A stretch of 64,000 nucleotides of DNA. Source: Roseovarius confluentis (GTDB lineage: Bacteria > Pseudomonadota > Alphaproteobacteria > Rhodobacterales > Rhodobacteraceae). Made by a program: the position numbers and the translations under genes. The notes below the pieces were generated by a model, which saw only the letters and a list, made by a program, of their open reading frames with translations, made no database searches and was not told the origin of the DNA. Positions 8,353 through 17,192 of the stretch are shown one piece after another. Each line of letters opens with the position of its first letter. The first letter of the stretch is position 1. The stretch covers positions 1 to 64,000 of the forward strand of contig NZ_PPFE01000002.1 of the NCBI RefSeq assembly GCF_002917925.1, given 5' to 3'.

Positions 8353-9328
8353 AATCCAGATCGTGACCGAGGCCGAATTGCGCGCGGCGATCCGGCTTGA
8401 CGTGGACATGGTCGGTGTCATCGAACGCGCCTTCGCCGCGCTGGCGGGCGGCGATGTCGTGATGCCGCCAATCCTTTCCATGGACCTGCCGCAGGTCAAC
8501 GCCGAAGTCGACGTGAAAACCGCGTATATCCCCGGCTTCGACGGTTTCGCCATCAAGGTCAGCCCCGGCTTTTTCGACAACCCGGCACTGGGCCTTGCCA
8601 GCCTTAACGGCCTGATGATCCTCTTCTCGGCCAAGACGGGCCTGGTCGAAGCGGTCTACCTGGACAACGGCTATCTGACCGACATCCGCACGGCGGCCGC
8701 GGGTGCGGTGGCCGCGCGGCACCTCGCCCCGGACACGATTGAGACAGCAGGCGTCATCGGAACCGGCGTGCAGGCCCGGCTTCAGATGCAGGCCGCACAT
8801 CTGGTCCGTCCTTTCAAGCGCGTGCTCGTGCACGGGCGAGACGCCGACAAGGCCGCCGCCTGTGCCGAGGATCTTGCCGCGGCACTGGAAATCGAGGCTG
8901 AGGCCGTCACCGATCCCGCCGCGCTGGTGGCCGACAGCCAGCTTGTCGTCACCACCACGCCAGCGCGATCCCCGGTGCTGATGGCCGACTGGCTTCATCC
9001 CGGTCTTCACATCACCGCCATGGGCTCGGACCAGGAAGGCAAGAACGAGATCGACCCGCAGGCCATCGCGGCCGCGGACCTTTACGCCTGTGATCGGGTC
9101 AGCCAATGCGAAACCAGCGGCGAGCTGGAAGCCGCCCGGGCCGCGGGGGTTCTGACGGGCGCCACCCCGCCGGAGCTGGGAGACATCATTGCCGGAAAGG
9201 CCCGGGGCCGACAGTCGGCGCAGGACATCACCATCTGCGATCTCACCGGCACCGGGGCGCAGGATACCGCTATCGCCAGTCACGTCCGCGCGGCACTGCC
9301 CGATGCGGGCACGCGTATTCGGACCTGA
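8342..9328 (+). CDS. eutC: Hydroxyectoine utilization protein EutC (ornithine cyclodeaminase/mu-crystallin family)
   Basis: The 328-residue NAD(P)-binding protein of the ornithine cyclodeaminase family has the dinucleotide motif VIGTGVQARLQ near residues 140-150 and the family segment LTDIRTAAAGAVAARHL before it. The late ICDLTGTGAQDTAIASHV is also typical. With EutB it is placed in hydroxyectoine breakdown. It overlaps eutB by 11 bases and ends 7 bases before the AsnC-type regulator, so eutB, eutC and the regulator form one unit. Confidence 0.87.
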   Translation: MSHEIQIVTEAELRAAIRLDVDMVGVIERAFAALAGGDVVMPPILSMDLPQVNAEVDVKTAYIPGFDGFAIKVSPGFFDNPALGLASLNGLMILFSAKTGLVEAVYLDNGYLTDIRTAAAGAVAARHLAPDTIETAGVIGTGVQARLQMQAAHLVRPFKRVLVHGRDADKAAACAEDLAAALEIEAEAVTDPAALVADSQLVVTTTPARSPVLMADWLHPGLHITAMGSDQEGKNEIDPQAIAAADLYACDRVSQCETSGELEAARAAGVLTGATPPELGDIIAGKARGRQSAQDITICDLTGTGAQDTAIASHVRAALPDAGTRIRT

Positions 9329-9335
9329 CCCGACC

Positions 9336-9818
9336 ATGACACGGCTGGACGCGCGCGATATCGAGATCCTCAAGGTCCTGGCCGAGGACGGACGGATCAC
9401 GAAAGCCGCGCTTGCCGAGCGTGTGGGCTTGTCAGCCTCGCCGTGCTGGGAAAGACTGAAGCGACTGGAAAAGGCGGGTCTGATAAGCGGCTACCGCGCC
9501 GAGATCGCTTTGCGGAAAATCGGCCCGCACGTGACGGTCTTCGTGGCCGTGGAACTGACCGATCATACCGCCGCGACATTCCGCATTTTCGAGGATGCCG
9601 TGCAGCAGTATCCGCAGATCGTCGCCTGCTGGGGCATCGGCGGCGGCTATGATTACCTGATGCAGATCGTGACCCCCGACATCAATGCCTATCAGCGGCT
9701 TGTCGACCAGATGCTCAACGACCGGATCGGGATGGCGCGGTATTTCAGCTATGTCGTGACCAAGCCGGTCAAGGGCCTGACCGCCCCGCCCATCGACGTG
9801 ATTCTGGGTGCGCAGTAG
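9336..9818 (+). CDS. AsnC/Lrp-family regulator of ectoine catabolism (DoeX-like)
   Basis: The 160-residue product has an N-terminal winged helix-turn-helix (LDARDIEILKVLAEDGRITK, then LAERVGLSASPCWERLKRLE, about residues 4-45). A C-terminal RAM/ligand domain follows (TVFVAVELTDHTAATFRIFE through GGGYDYLMQIV). The ATG at 9336 is chosen over a longer frame because it lies right after eutC and gives the standard AsnC length. AsnC-type genes are regularly linked to ectoine degradation clusters (DoeX/AsnC). A palindrome lies 16 bases after its stop, before the dehydrogenase gene. Confidence 0.88.
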   Translation: MTRLDARDIEILKVLAEDGRITKAALAERVGLSASPCWERLKRLEKAGLISGYRAEIALRKIGPHVTVFVAVELTDHTAATFRIFEDAVQQYPQIVACWGIGGGYDYLMQIVTPDINAYQRLVDQMLNDRIGMARYFSYVVTKPVKGLTAPPIDVILGAQ

Positions 9819-9833
9819 ATTCTTCTGTGCCTG

Positions 9834-9846
9834 CTGCAATTTGCAG
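9834..9846. promoter_or_regulatory. Palindrome CTGCAATTTGCAG, candidate Lrp/AsnC operator
   Basis: A perfect 6-1-6 inverted repeat lies in the 112-base gap between the regulator gene and the aldehyde dehydrogenase gene, 85 bases before the latter's ATG. AAAGGAGG precedes that ATG. Its position makes it a candidate binding site for the adjacent AsnC-type protein; this is inference only. Confidence 0.45.
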
Positions 9847-9930
9847 AAAAATCCACTTCCACGGCAGGTTCATTCAGGCTCACCCATTGCCCAAACCATA
9901 TAAAACCTCCGCAAGTCAAAGGAGGACACA

Positions 9931-11397
9931 ATGCCCGACACGTCTTTGCGCCTGATCGAAGACCTGCGCCTCGTGCGCAACTTTTCCTATGTTGGTGGCA
10001 AATGGGTCGCCGCCGCCGATGGCAGCACCCTGACCGTGACAGATCCCGCCGATGGCGCGGTCGTTGGCGAGGTTGCCAGCCTTTCTGCCGATGAAAGCGC
10101 CGAGGCCGTCACCGTCGCCCAGCACGCCTTTCCGAAGTGGTCGTCCATGCTGCCACAGGACCGCTCCGCGATCCTGCGCCGGTGGTTCGACCTGATCATC
10201 GAGAACCGAGAGGACCTCGCCAAGCTGATGGTCGCCGAACAGGGCAAACCCCTGTCCGAGGCGCGGGGCGAGATCGACTACGCCGCGTCCTTCGTCGAAT
10301 TCTACGCTGAAGAGGCAAAGCGCCCCAACATCGAGGGCGTCACCAGCCATCTGAACACCGCCGAGGTCGAACTGTGGCTTGAACCCGTGGGCGTCGTGGC
10401 GCTGATCACGCCGTGGAACTTCCCCTCGGCCATGCTGACGCGCAAGGCTGCCGCGGCCCTTGCCGCCGGCTGCACCATCGTTGCGCACCCCAGCCATGAA
10501 ACACCGTTCTCGGCGCTGGCACTGGCCGAATTGGCCGAACGCGCGGGCGTCGCGCCGGGGGTATTCAACGTCGTCACGGGCCGCGCCTCGACCGTGGTGC
10601 CGCCATGGACCGACGACTCGCGGGTGCGGGCCCTGTCCTTCACCGGCTCGACCGAGGTCGGGCGGCTGCTCTACCGCGCGTCGGCGGAAACCGTGAAGAA
10701 GCTGGTGATGGAACTGGGCGGTCATGCCCCGGTGATCGTGTTCGACGATTGCGACCTCGATCATGCCGTCGCCGAGACCATCAAGGCCAAGTTCGCCACG
10801 TCCGGTCAGGACTGCCTGGGCGCGAACCGCATCTATGTCCAGCGCGGCATCTACGATGAATTCTGCACGCGTTTCACCAACGCGACACAGGCGCTGACGA
10901 TTGGCGTCGGCATGGATGACTGCGATCTCGGCCCGCTGATGAACGAAGGCGCCGTCGCCAAGCAGGAGGCGCATGTCGCCGACGCCTTGGAAAAAGGCGC
11001 GAAACTGGCCTGCGGCGGCAAGCGTAATCCGCTCGGGCGGCTGTTCTACGACGCGACCGTGCTGACCGATGTTCCGGACGAGGCCGAGATCATGCGAGAG
11101 GAAACCTTTGGGCCCGTCGCGCCGATCACGCCGTTCGAGACCGAGGACGAAGCCATCCGCCGTGCCAACGACACCGAATACGGCCTTGTGGCTTACGTCC
11201 ACGCCCACGACCCGCGCCGCATCTACCGGCTGAGCCGTGCGCTGCAGTTCGGCATGGTCGCGGTCAACCGCACCAAGGTCACCGGCGCGCCGATCCCGTT
11301 CGGCGGGGTCAAGCAATCCGGCCTTGGCCGCGAGGGCGCCCGAAAGGGAATGGAAGAGTTCATGGAAATCAAATACGTCTGCCGCGATTGGGGCTAA
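9931..11397 (+). CDS. NAD(P)-dependent semialdehyde dehydrogenase (Ssd/DoeC-like) of the ectoine pathway
   Basis: The 488-residue aldehyde dehydrogenase has [20 protein letters not shown] (N163), [11 protein letters not shown] (E261) and [10 protein letters not shown] (catalytic C295). Succinate- or aspartate-semialdehyde oxidation is expected from its neighbours: ectoine is cut to diaminobutyrate, transaminated to aspartate semialdehyde and then oxidised. One oddity is the coenzyme-binding segment, which reads [14 protein letters not shown] His (H186) stands where most of the superfamily has the Lys of KPxxxTP. The gene is followed 11 bases later by the aminotransferase. Confidence 0.85.
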   Translation: MPDTSLRLIEDLRLVRNFSYVGGKWVAAADGSTLTVTDPADGAVVGEVASLSADESAEAVTVAQHAFPKWSSMLPQDRSAILRRWFDLIIENREDLAKLMVAEQGKPLSEARGEIDYAASFVEFYAEEAKRPNIEGVTSHLNTAEVELWLEPVGVVALITPWNFPSAMLTRKAAAALAAGCTIVAHPSHETPFSALALAELAERAGVAPGVFNVVTGRASTVVPPWTDDSRVRALSFTGSTEVGRLLYRASAETVKKLVMELGGHAPVIVFDDCDLDHAVAETIKAKFATSGQDCLGANRIYVQRGIYDEFCTRFTNATQALTIGVGMDDCDLGPLMNEGAVAKQEAHVADALEKGAKLACGGKRNPLGRLFYDATVLTDVPDEAEIMREETFGPVAPITPFETEDEAIRRANDTEYGLVAYVHAHDPRRIYRLSRALQFGMVAVNRTKVTGAPIPFGGVKQSGLGREGARKGMEEFMEIKYVCRDWG

Positions 11398-11408
11398 GGA
11401 GAGTACGA

Positions 11409-12779
11409 ATGCTGAAGAACGATCAACTTGACCAGTGGGACCGCGAGAACTTTTTCCATCCCTCGACCCACCTGGCGGAATTCGCCCGGGGTGAGGCGCC
11501 GCAGCGCATCGTGACCGGTGGCTCCGGCTGTCATATCGAGGACCGCGACGGCAACCGTCTGCTCGACGCTTTTGCGGGGCTTTACTGCGTGAACGTGGGC
11601 TATGGCCGGCCCGAGATTGCCGACGCCATCGCCGAACAGGCCCGCGAGCTGGCCTATTACCACGCCTATGTCGGCCACGGCACCGAGGCGGCGATCACGC
11701 TCGCCAAGATGGTGCTGGACCGCGCGCCGGACCACATGTCGAAAGTCTATTTCGGCCTGTCGGGCTCGGACGCCAACGAGACCAACATCAAGCTGGTCTG
11801 GTACTACAACAACATCCGTGGGCTTCCGCAGAAGAAAAAGATCATCTCGCGCTGGCGCGGCTATCACGGCTCGGGCCTGATGACCGGCTCGCTGACCGGG
11901 CTGCACCTCTTTCACCAGAAGTTCGACCTGCCGCTGGCGCAGGTGCTGCACACCGAGGCGCCCTATTACTATCGCCGCGCCGATGTGAACCAGACCGAGG
12001 AACAGTTCGTCGCTCATTGCGTGGCCGAGCTGGAGGCGCTGATCGAACGCGAGGGGGCCGACACCATCGGCGCCTTCATCGGCGAGCCCGCGCTGGGTAC
12101 CGGGGGCCTCGTGCCGCCGCCGGCAGGCTACTGGGCCGCGATCCAGGAAGTGCTGGCTAAGCACGACATCCTGCTGATCGCCGACGAGGTCGTCACCGGC
12201 TTTGGCCGCCTGGGCAGCATGATGGGCTCCGATCATTACGGCATCAAGCCCGACATCATCACCATCGCCAAGGGCCTGACCTCGGCTTATGCGCCCCTGT
12301 CCGGGTCCATCGTGTCCGACAAGGTCTGGAAAGTGCTGGAACAAGGCACGGATGAGAACGGCCCCATCGGCCACGGCTGGACCTACTCGGCGCACCCGAT
12401 CGGGGCCGCCGCCGGTGTCGCCAACCTCAAGCTGATCGACGACCTGAAGCTCGTGCAAAACGCCGGCGAGGTTGGGGCCTACTTCAAGAAGGCGCTGACC
12501 GAGGCCGTGGGCGACCACGTTCACGTTGGCGAAGTGCGCGGCGAGGGCCTTCTCTGTGCTGTCGAGTTCGTCAAGGACCGCGATGACCGCGTGTTCTTCG
12601 ACGCCTCCGAGAAGGTCGGCGCACGGCTGGCCGGTGAACTGGTCAAGGAAGGCGTGATTTCACGCGCCATGCCGCAGGGCGATATCCTTGGCTTTGCGCC
12701 GCCCTTCTGCATGACCCGCGAAGAGGCAGACGAAGTGGCCACCAAGCTGGGCAAGGTCGTGAAAAACGTGCTGGGCTGA
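11409..12779 (+). CDS. Class III PLP aminotransferase (DoeD/Atf-like, diaminobutyrate aminotransferase candidate)
   Basis: The 456-residue class III (omega) aminotransferase has [20 protein letters not shown] (cofactor-side Ser/Asn), [11 protein letters not shown] (PLP aspartate) and [18 protein letters not shown] (Schiff-base lysine). Sequence features such as [13 protein letters not shown] fit the beta-alanine/omega-amino-acid branch. In ectoine degradation a homologous enzyme converts 2,4-diaminobutyrate to aspartate semialdehyde. The ATG at 11409 has AAGGAGAG upstream; an upstream in-frame start at 11388 overlaps the dehydrogenase and has no ribosome site. A terminator follows. Confidence 0.86.
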   Translation: MLKNDQLDQWDRENFFHPSTHLAEFARGEAPQRIVTGGSGCHIEDRDGNRLLDAFAGLYCVNVGYGRPEIADAIAEQARELAYYHAYVGHGTEAAITLAKMVLDRAPDHMSKVYFGLSGSDANETNIKLVWYYNNIRGLPQKKKIISRWRGYHGSGLMTGSLTGLHLFHQKFDLPLAQVLHTEAPYYYRRADVNQTEEQFVAHCVAELEALIEREGADTIGAFIGEPALGTGGLVPPPAGYWAAIQEVLAKHDILLIADEVVTGFGRLGSMMGSDHYGIKPDIITIAKGLTSAYAPLSGSIVSDKVWKVLEQGTDENGPIGHGWTYSAHPIGAAAGVANLKLIDDLKLVQNAGEVGAYFKKALTEAVGDHVHVGEVRGEGLLCAVEFVKDRDDRVFFDASEKVGARLAGELVKEGVISRAMPQGDILGFAPPFCMTREEADEVATKLGKVVKNVLG

Positions 12780-12803
12780 GACCGTCCTGTCGCAATCAAT
12801 CAA

Positions 12804-12833
12804 GGCCGCGCCATCCCGGCGCGGCCTTTTTTT
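12804..12833 (+). terminator. Terminator of the ectoine-related unit
   Basis: GGCCGCGCC (12804-12812) pairs with GGCGCGGCC (12818-12826) around a 5-base loop and is followed by seven Ts (12827-12833). Confidence 0.93.
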
Positions 12834-12864
12834 GTCCGCCGGCTTGGTTGTTCCGCCGGCTTGG

Positions 12865-13920
12865 TTATTCCGCCGGCGCGAACCCGGTGATCAGCTGTTT
12901 CAGCCCCAGCGCCGCCCCGGCGAAGATCGCCAGAAACGCCACCGGCGCGGAAAAGGCCAGCACCGAGAAGGCCGAAACCCCCTGTCCGATGCTGCACCCC
13001 ACCGCCAAAATCGCACCCGGCCCCATCAACGCCGCACCGAAGATCTGCCGCTTCAATTCGCGCGGGTCCTCGCAGGCTTCCCAGCGGAAATGCCCCTTGA
13101 AGCAGGACCCGATGAAGGCCCCGATCACGACGCCCAGCACGGACCCCACGCTGAACGACAGGCTGTTGCCCGAGGCAGTCATCGCGTAATAGATCGTGTC
13201 TCCGATGGGCGCGGCAAAGGAATGGGTCTCGATCGGTTCGGCCTCGAACCCCGTCATGGCCACCCAGTAGGTGCCGACCCAGCCAAGCACGATGGCCATG
13301 CCCACCACGGCGGCCCAGAACACCATATTCAGCGAGCGCAGCATCCGGGCGCTGGCGAGGGAAAATACCAGGATGGTCCCGCCCAGAAGAAGACCGGTCA
13401 GCGCGGGGCCGATGCCCAAATGTACCTGCGCCAACTGGCTGAACCCCTGGGGCGATGTCGCACCTTCCTCGACAGTGAAAAGCCAGACGCGGAAATGGGC
13501 CAGCGGGCCGGACATCACCAGGTAGGCCGACAGCCCCATCACGATCACGATCACGAAAGAGCGCAGGTCGCCACCCCCCAGCCGCGCCAGCGCGCCGTAG
13601 CCGCAATTGCCCGACAGCGCCATGCCATAGCCGAACATCAGCCCGCCGACGATGGTGCCCAAAGGGTTCCAGACCCTATCGAGATACGCGGTGGCGGTTC
13701 CGTCCATCAAGCCGCCGGCCATGGCGAAATGCGTGCCCATGATGGCCACGCCGATTGCGATGCCCCACATGCGGATCCGGCGATCATCCGAGGAATAGAG
13801 CACGTCCTCGATCGCGCCGAGCGTGCAGAATCTCCCCAGCCGCGCGGCCAGCCCCAAGGCCAGGCCACCCAACAGCCCGATCAAGGCTGCGCTATTGGCT
13901 TCGCCCAGAACGTCCAGCAT
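12865..13920 (-). CDS. soxT: YeeE/YedE-family sulfur-compound transporter SoxT
   Basis: The 351-residue polytopic membrane protein has about 9-10 helices. It carries the cysteine-centred motifs of thiosulfate-conducting YeeE/TsuA proteins: GRFCTLGAIED near residue 33, SGNCGYGALARL near 105 and ILAVGCSIGQGVS near 310. It is the third gene of the leftward soxSRT group, and import of a sulfur species for sensing or assimilation is the likely role. ATG 13920 is preferred. A TTG at 13956 would add 12 residues and overlaps the purine-rich stretch that could serve as ribosome site. A second paralogue closes the cluster at 26661. Confidence 0.82.
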   Translation of the reverse strand: MLDVLGEANSAALIGLLGGLALGLAARLGRFCTLGAIEDVLYSSDDRRIRMWGIAIGVAIMGTHFAMAGGLMDGTATAYLDRVWNPLGTIVGGLMFGYGMALSGNCGYGALARLGGGDLRSFVIVIVMGLSAYLVMSGPLAHFRVWLFTVEEGATSPQGFSQLAQVHLGIGPALTGLLLGGTILVFSLASARMLRSLNMVFWAAVVGMAIVLGWVGTYWVAMTGFEAEPIETHSFAAPIGDTIYYAMTASGNSLSFSVGSVLGVVIGAFIGSCFKGHFRWEACEDPRELKRQIFGAALMGPGAILAVGCSIGQGVSAFSVLAFSAPVAFLAIFAGAALGLKQLITGFAPAE

Positions 13921-13962
13921 TTTGGTTCCCGTTAAACGACCGGAACCTCTCCTCAATCCCGG

Positions 13963-14343
13963 TCAGTCTTCCCTGCAAAAGAGGTCATAGACGACCTCCA
14001 TGATTTGCCGCGGCCTGTCGTCTGTCAAGCTATAGTAGATTGCCTTGCCGTCTCGCCGCGGGGTCACCAGACCCTCCAGTCGCAGGCGTGTCAGCTGCTG
14101 CGACACCGCCGCCTGGCGGGCCGACAGCAGGTCTTCCAGTTCCGTCACCGACTTCTCGCCCGAGGCGAGATGGCACAGGATCATCAGCCGCCCCTCGTGG
14201 CTGATCGCCTTCAGGAAGTTCGACGCGCGCTGGGCGTTTTTCATCATCTTTTCCATGTCCTCGGCGCGCATGTCGGCGTCGAGCACCGGCAACCGCGTTT
14301 CGGGCTCTGATGCGTCGGAAGAATTCTGGGGATCGAGTGTCAT
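13963..14343 (-). CDS. soxR: ArsR/SmtB-type sulfur-responsive repressor SoxR
   Basis: The 126-residue winged-helix repressor has the recognition region VTELEDLLSARQAAVSQQLT at about 66-85 and the wing TPRRDGKAIYYSL. Two cysteines sit where the SoxR/SqrR/BigR group carries its redox pair: C57 (MILCHLASGEKSV) and C123 (DLFCRED). In those proteins polysulfide links the pair and releases DNA, inducing sox or sqr genes. It lies 8 bases after soxS. Candidate operators occur at 14763, 16174 and 29589. Confidence 0.92.
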   Translation of the reverse strand: MTLDPQNSSDASEPETRLPVLDADMRAEDMEKMMKNAQRASNFLKAISHEGRLMILCHLASGEKSVTELEDLLSARQAAVSQQLTRLRLEGLVTPRRDGKAIYYSLTDDRPRQIMEVVYDLFCRED

Positions 14344-14351
14344 GGGGTTCT

Positions 14352-14720
14352 TCAGCCTGTTTTGTCGGGGTCGATGCGCGCCTCTTCCAGCATCATGCCA
14401 AGCAGACCCCAGAAGAAATCTTCTCCGGGGTATCCTTCGATCCGGCCCAGTTCGGCTCCGTCCCGGACCAGGATGAAGGTCGGCGTGAAGCGGACGCGCC
14501 GGTCGAATTCCACGTCCGGCGATTCGCTGTAAAGATCATAGCGGCGCAGTGGCGCGGCTTGTCCTTCGGGGGTTTTCGGATATTTCGCCGAAACCTCCTC
14601 GTTCCACTGGGCACACCAATAACACCCGTCTTCCTCGGCCATGAGCAGATAGGTCTCTGCCAGCATGGGCGCGGGAAGCCAGGTCAGGAAAACGAGCAGG
14701 AATGCTCTGATCGCTGCCAC
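14352..14720 (-). CDS. soxS: Periplasmic thioredoxin-like SoxS
   Basis: The 122-residue protein has a signal peptide (MAAIRAFLLVFLTWLPAPMLA), a redox motif GCYWCAQWNEEV (CxxC near residues 33-36) and the thioredoxin cis-proline region RFTPTFILVRDGAE. SoxS is a periplasmic thiol-disulfide protein that reactivates SoxY and affects full sox expression. It is transcribed leftward with soxR and soxT, divergent from soxV. On its strand TATGAT is a candidate -10, and the palindrome at 14763 overlaps the expected -35 area. Confidence 0.9.
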   Translation of the reverse strand: MAAIRAFLLVFLTWLPAPMLAETYLLMAEEDGCYWCAQWNEEVSAKYPKTPEGQAAPLRRYDLYSESPDVEFDRRVRFTPTFILVRDGAELGRIEGYPGEDFFWGLLGMMLEEARIDPDKTG

Positions 14721-14762
14721 GTGAAACTCCGATTGACGGCTTGCTAAAACCGATCATAATCT

Positions 14763-14776
14763 AATATTCGAATATT
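14763..14776. promoter_or_regulatory. Perfect palindrome AATATTCGAATATT at the soxS/soxV divergent promoter
   Basis: This 14-base perfect palindrome is central in the 81-base divergent gap, 43 bases from the soxS ATG and 26 from the soxV ATG. It contains the ATTC and GAAT half sites associated with SqrR/SoxR-type repressors, here abutting rather than spaced by 8. It is the best-placed operator for SoxR control of both arms. Confidence 0.7.
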
Positions 14777-14801
14777 TCAAGAGAATGCAACGGGTGAAGG
14801 C

Positions 14802-15542
14802 ATGTTTGACGTAACGATCTACGGGGCATTGATCGCGGGGCTGTTGTCCTTCCTGTCGCCCTGCATCCTGCCGATCGTGCCGTTCTACCTCAGCTACCTT
14901 GCCGGTGTGGGCATGAACCAGATCACGGCAGAGGCCGAAATCTCGCGCGGGGTCCGCGTGCGCGCCTTTCTCGCGGCGTGTTTCTTCGCGCTTGGCGTGA
15001 TCACCGTCTTCGTCGGGCTGGGGGCCTCCGCCACCGCCTTCGGCCAGCTGGTGCAGGAGTATTTCGACATCCTGCGCTGGGTCGCCGCGGCGATCATCAT
15101 CGCGATGGGCCTGCATTTCCTCGGCGTGGTTCGCATCGGCATCCTCTACCGCCAGTTCCGGGCGGATGCCGGCGATACCAGCAATGTCGGCCTTGCTGGC
15201 GCCTTCGTGATCGGCCTTGCCTTCGCCTTCGGCTGGACGCCCTGCGTCGGGCCGGTGCTGGCGGCGATCCTGTTCACGGCGGCGGGGCAGGACTCCGCGG
15301 CGCAGGGCGCCACGCTTCTTTTCGTCTACGGCCTCGGCATGACGCTGCCCTTCATCGCGGCGGCGCTGTTCATCGGGCCATTCATGCGGTTCATGGCGCG
15401 GTTCCGCCGCCACCTCGGCCTTGTCGAAAAGATCATGGGCGCGCTGCTTATCCTGTTCGGCGTCCTGATCGCGACCAACTCGGTGAACATCATCGCCCAG
15501 TGGATGCTTGAAAATGTCCCCTGGTTCAGCACAATCGGATAA
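14802..15542 (+). CDS. soxV: CcdA-type electron transporter SoxV
   Basis: The 246-residue inner-membrane protein of the CcdA/DsbD-beta family has six helices. The two redox cysteines lie in LSFLSPCILPIVPFYLSY (residue 21) and FGWTPCVGPVLAAI. It carries reductant from cytoplasmic thioredoxin to periplasmic SoxW and keeps SoxYZ reduced. It is the first gene of the rightward sox operon, 26 bases from the candidate SoxR operator. soxW starts 18 bases downstream. Confidence 0.93.
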   Translation: MFDVTIYGALIAGLLSFLSPCILPIVPFYLSYLAGVGMNQITAEAEISRGVRVRAFLAACFFALGVITVFVGLGASATAFGQLVQEYFDILRWVAAAIIIAMGLHFLGVVRIGILYRQFRADAGDTSNVGLAGAFVIGLAFAFGWTPCVGPVLAAILFTAAGQDSAAQGATLLFVYGLGMTLPFIAAALFIGPFMRFMARFRRHLGLVEKIMGALLILFGVLIATNSVNIIAQWMLENVPWFSTIG

Positions 15543-15560
15543 ATCACAGGACACAGTCAG

Positions 15561-16112
15561 ATGACCAGAATTTTAGCTTTCATAATAGCCACGCTGATCG
15601 CGCTGCCGGTCTTCGCGGCCGAGTTGGGTGACGACGGCCTGCACAAGGCCCCGTGGATGCGCGACACCTTCAAGGATCTTGGCGACGACCTCGAAGAGGC
15701 CACCGCCGAGGGCAAGCGCCTGCTTGTCCTGATCGAACAGCGCGGTTGCATCTACTGCACCAAGATGCACGAGGAAGTGTTCGTCGTCCCCGAGATCGAG
15801 CAGTTCATCGAGGAGAACTATTTCGTGGTGCAGATCAACATGTTCGGCGATGTCGAAGTGACCGATTTCGACGGCGAGGCGATGGCCGAGAAAGATGCCG
15901 TGCGCCGCTGGAACGCCATGTTCACGCCGACGATGATGTTCTTCCCGGAGGAAACCGAAGGCGAACTGCCTGCCGACGAGCTGGCGGTTGTCACCATGCC
16001 CGGCGCGTTCGAGAAGGGAACCACGCTGAACCTGCTGCGCTGGGTCGTCGAAAAGGGCTATGAAGGTGACGAGCCGTTTCAGAAATACCTTGCGCGCAAG
16101 TTGGCCGAATGA
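15561..16112 (+). CDS. soxW: Periplasmic thioredoxin SoxW
   Basis: The 183-residue product has a signal peptide (MTRILAFIIATLIALPVFA) and the active site EQRGCIYCTKMHEEVF (CxxC near 66-69). The cis-proline loop MFTPTMMFFPEE and SoxW-type long acidic regions follow. It accepts electrons from SoxV in the periplasm. It ends 140 bases before soxX, and that gap contains a second candidate SoxR operator, so soxVW and soxXYZ can be started from different promoters. Confidence 0.92.
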   Translation: MTRILAFIIATLIALPVFAAELGDDGLHKAPWMRDTFKDLGDDLEEATAEGKRLLVLIEQRGCIYCTKMHEEVFVVPEIEQFIEENYFVVQINMFGDVEVTDFDGEAMAEKDAVRRWNAMFTPTMMFFPEETEGELPADELAVVTMPGAFEKGTTLNLLRWVVEKGYEGDEPFQKYLARKLAE

Positions 16113-16171
16113 ATTTACGCTGCACAAGCAAGGTGATCCGCCTCATTTTCTGCGAACGCGAACAAATTTAA

Positions 16172-16191
16172 AAATTCGCTTAATTGAATTT
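16172..16191. promoter_or_regulatory. Inverted repeat ATTC-N8-GAAT upstream of soxX
   Basis: AAATTC at 16172-16177 and GAATTT at 16186-16191 are separated by 8 bases, exactly the ATTC-N8-GAAT spacing known for SqrR-type repressors. It lies 62 bases before the soxX ATG, with TATACA at 16224-16229 as a possible -10 downstream. Confidence 0.72.
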
Positions 16192-16252
16192 GTTGTTGCG
16201 TGAATCGCTTTTGTGTGTGCAAGTATACAGTAACTGTCATACGGGAGGGCAC

Positions 16253-16726
16253 ATGACACGTCTAACTGCTTTTGTATCCGCGGCCGCGCTATTCGCGACC
16301 GTTGCGGCTGCGGAAACCATCGCACCGCAAGACGTCGAATACGTCGATGGTGCGGTTGAAACTTCGCTGACCGGCCAGCCCGGTGACCCCGAGGCGGGCG
16401 CCGTGCTGATGAACAAGGGGGCGGGCAACTGCATCGCCTGCCACATGGTCTCTGATCAGTCGCATCTTCAGTTTCACGGCGAAATCGGCCCGCCGCTCGA
16501 TGGCGTCGCCGACCGCTGGAGCGAGGCCGAGATCCGCGGTATCGTGGCCAACGCCAAGGTCATGTTCGAGGGCACGATGATGCCGGCCTTCTACAAGGTC
16601 GACGGCTTCACGCGTCTGGGCGACGCCTATACCGGCGAAGCGCACGAAGGTGAGGTCGAGCCGCTTCTGACCGGACAGCAAATCGAAGACGTCGTCGCCT
16701 ACCTGATGACGCTCAAATACGAATAA
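16253..16726 (+). CDS. soxX: Sulfur-oxidizing monohaem cytochrome c SoxX
   Basis: The 157-residue product has a signal peptide (MTRLTAFVSAAALFATVAAA) and one c-type haem site, CIACH at 60-64. The distal methionine region is GTMMPAFYKVDGFTRLGDAY. SoxX pairs with SoxA to attach the sulfur substrate oxidatively to SoxY in the periplasm. The ATG at 16253 follows GGGAGG by 4 bases; the in-frame extension upstream covers the promoter and is discarded. soxYZAB follow on the same strand. Confidence 0.93.
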   Translation: MTRLTAFVSAAALFATVAAAETIAPQDVEYVDGAVETSLTGQPGDPEAGAVLMNKGAGNCIACHMVSDQSHLQFHGEIGPPLDGVADRWSEAEIRGIVANAKVMFEGTMMPAFYKVDGFTRLGDAYTGEAHEGEVEPLLTGQQIEDVVAYLMTLKYE

Positions 16727-16746
16727 CTCAGATTCTGGAGGACAAG

Positions 16747-17169
16747 ATGGAACTGAATCGCCGAAAGATGCTGGTGCTGGGCACCGCAGGCGCAGCCGTG
16801 ACGGCCTTCGGCGCGCTGCCGGCCTTCGCGTCGGCCACCGAAGACGCAATCGCGAAGTTCACTGGCGGCGCCGATGTGGGCGAGGGTGGTGTCGAACTGA
16901 CCGCGCCTGAAATCGCCGAGAACGGCAACACCGTGCCGATCGAGGTCAGCGCCCCGGGTGCGGTGGCGATCTCGATCTTCGCCGATGGCAACCCGACGCC
17001 GCCCGTGGCGACGTTCAAGTTCGGCCCGCTGGCCGCGTCGCAATTCGCGTCGACCCGTATCCGCCTTGCCGGCACGCAGAACGTCATCGCCGTCGCCCAG
17101 ATGGAAGATGGCTCGTTCAAGCAGGCATCGGCAAACGTCAAAGTCACCATCGGCGGCTGCGGCGGCTGA
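16747..17169 (+). CDS. soxY: Sulfur carrier protein SoxY
   Basis: The 140-residue product has a Tat-type signal (MELNRRKMLVLGTAGAAV) and ends in the swinging arm GGCGG, with the substrate-carrying C138. Sulfur intermediates are covalently bound to this cysteine during the Sox cycle. The Tat signal suggests export already folded with SoxZ, which lacks its own signal and is encoded 23 bases downstream. Confidence 0.95.
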   Translation: MELNRRKMLVLGTAGAAVTAFGALPAFASATEDAIAKFTGGADVGEGGVELTAPEIAENGNTVPIEVSAPGAVAISIFADGNPTPPVATFKFGPLAASQFASTRIRLAGTQNVIAVAQMEDGSFKQASANVKVTIGGCGG

Positions 17170-17192
17170 GTAGAGGACAAGGAGATTAGAAC

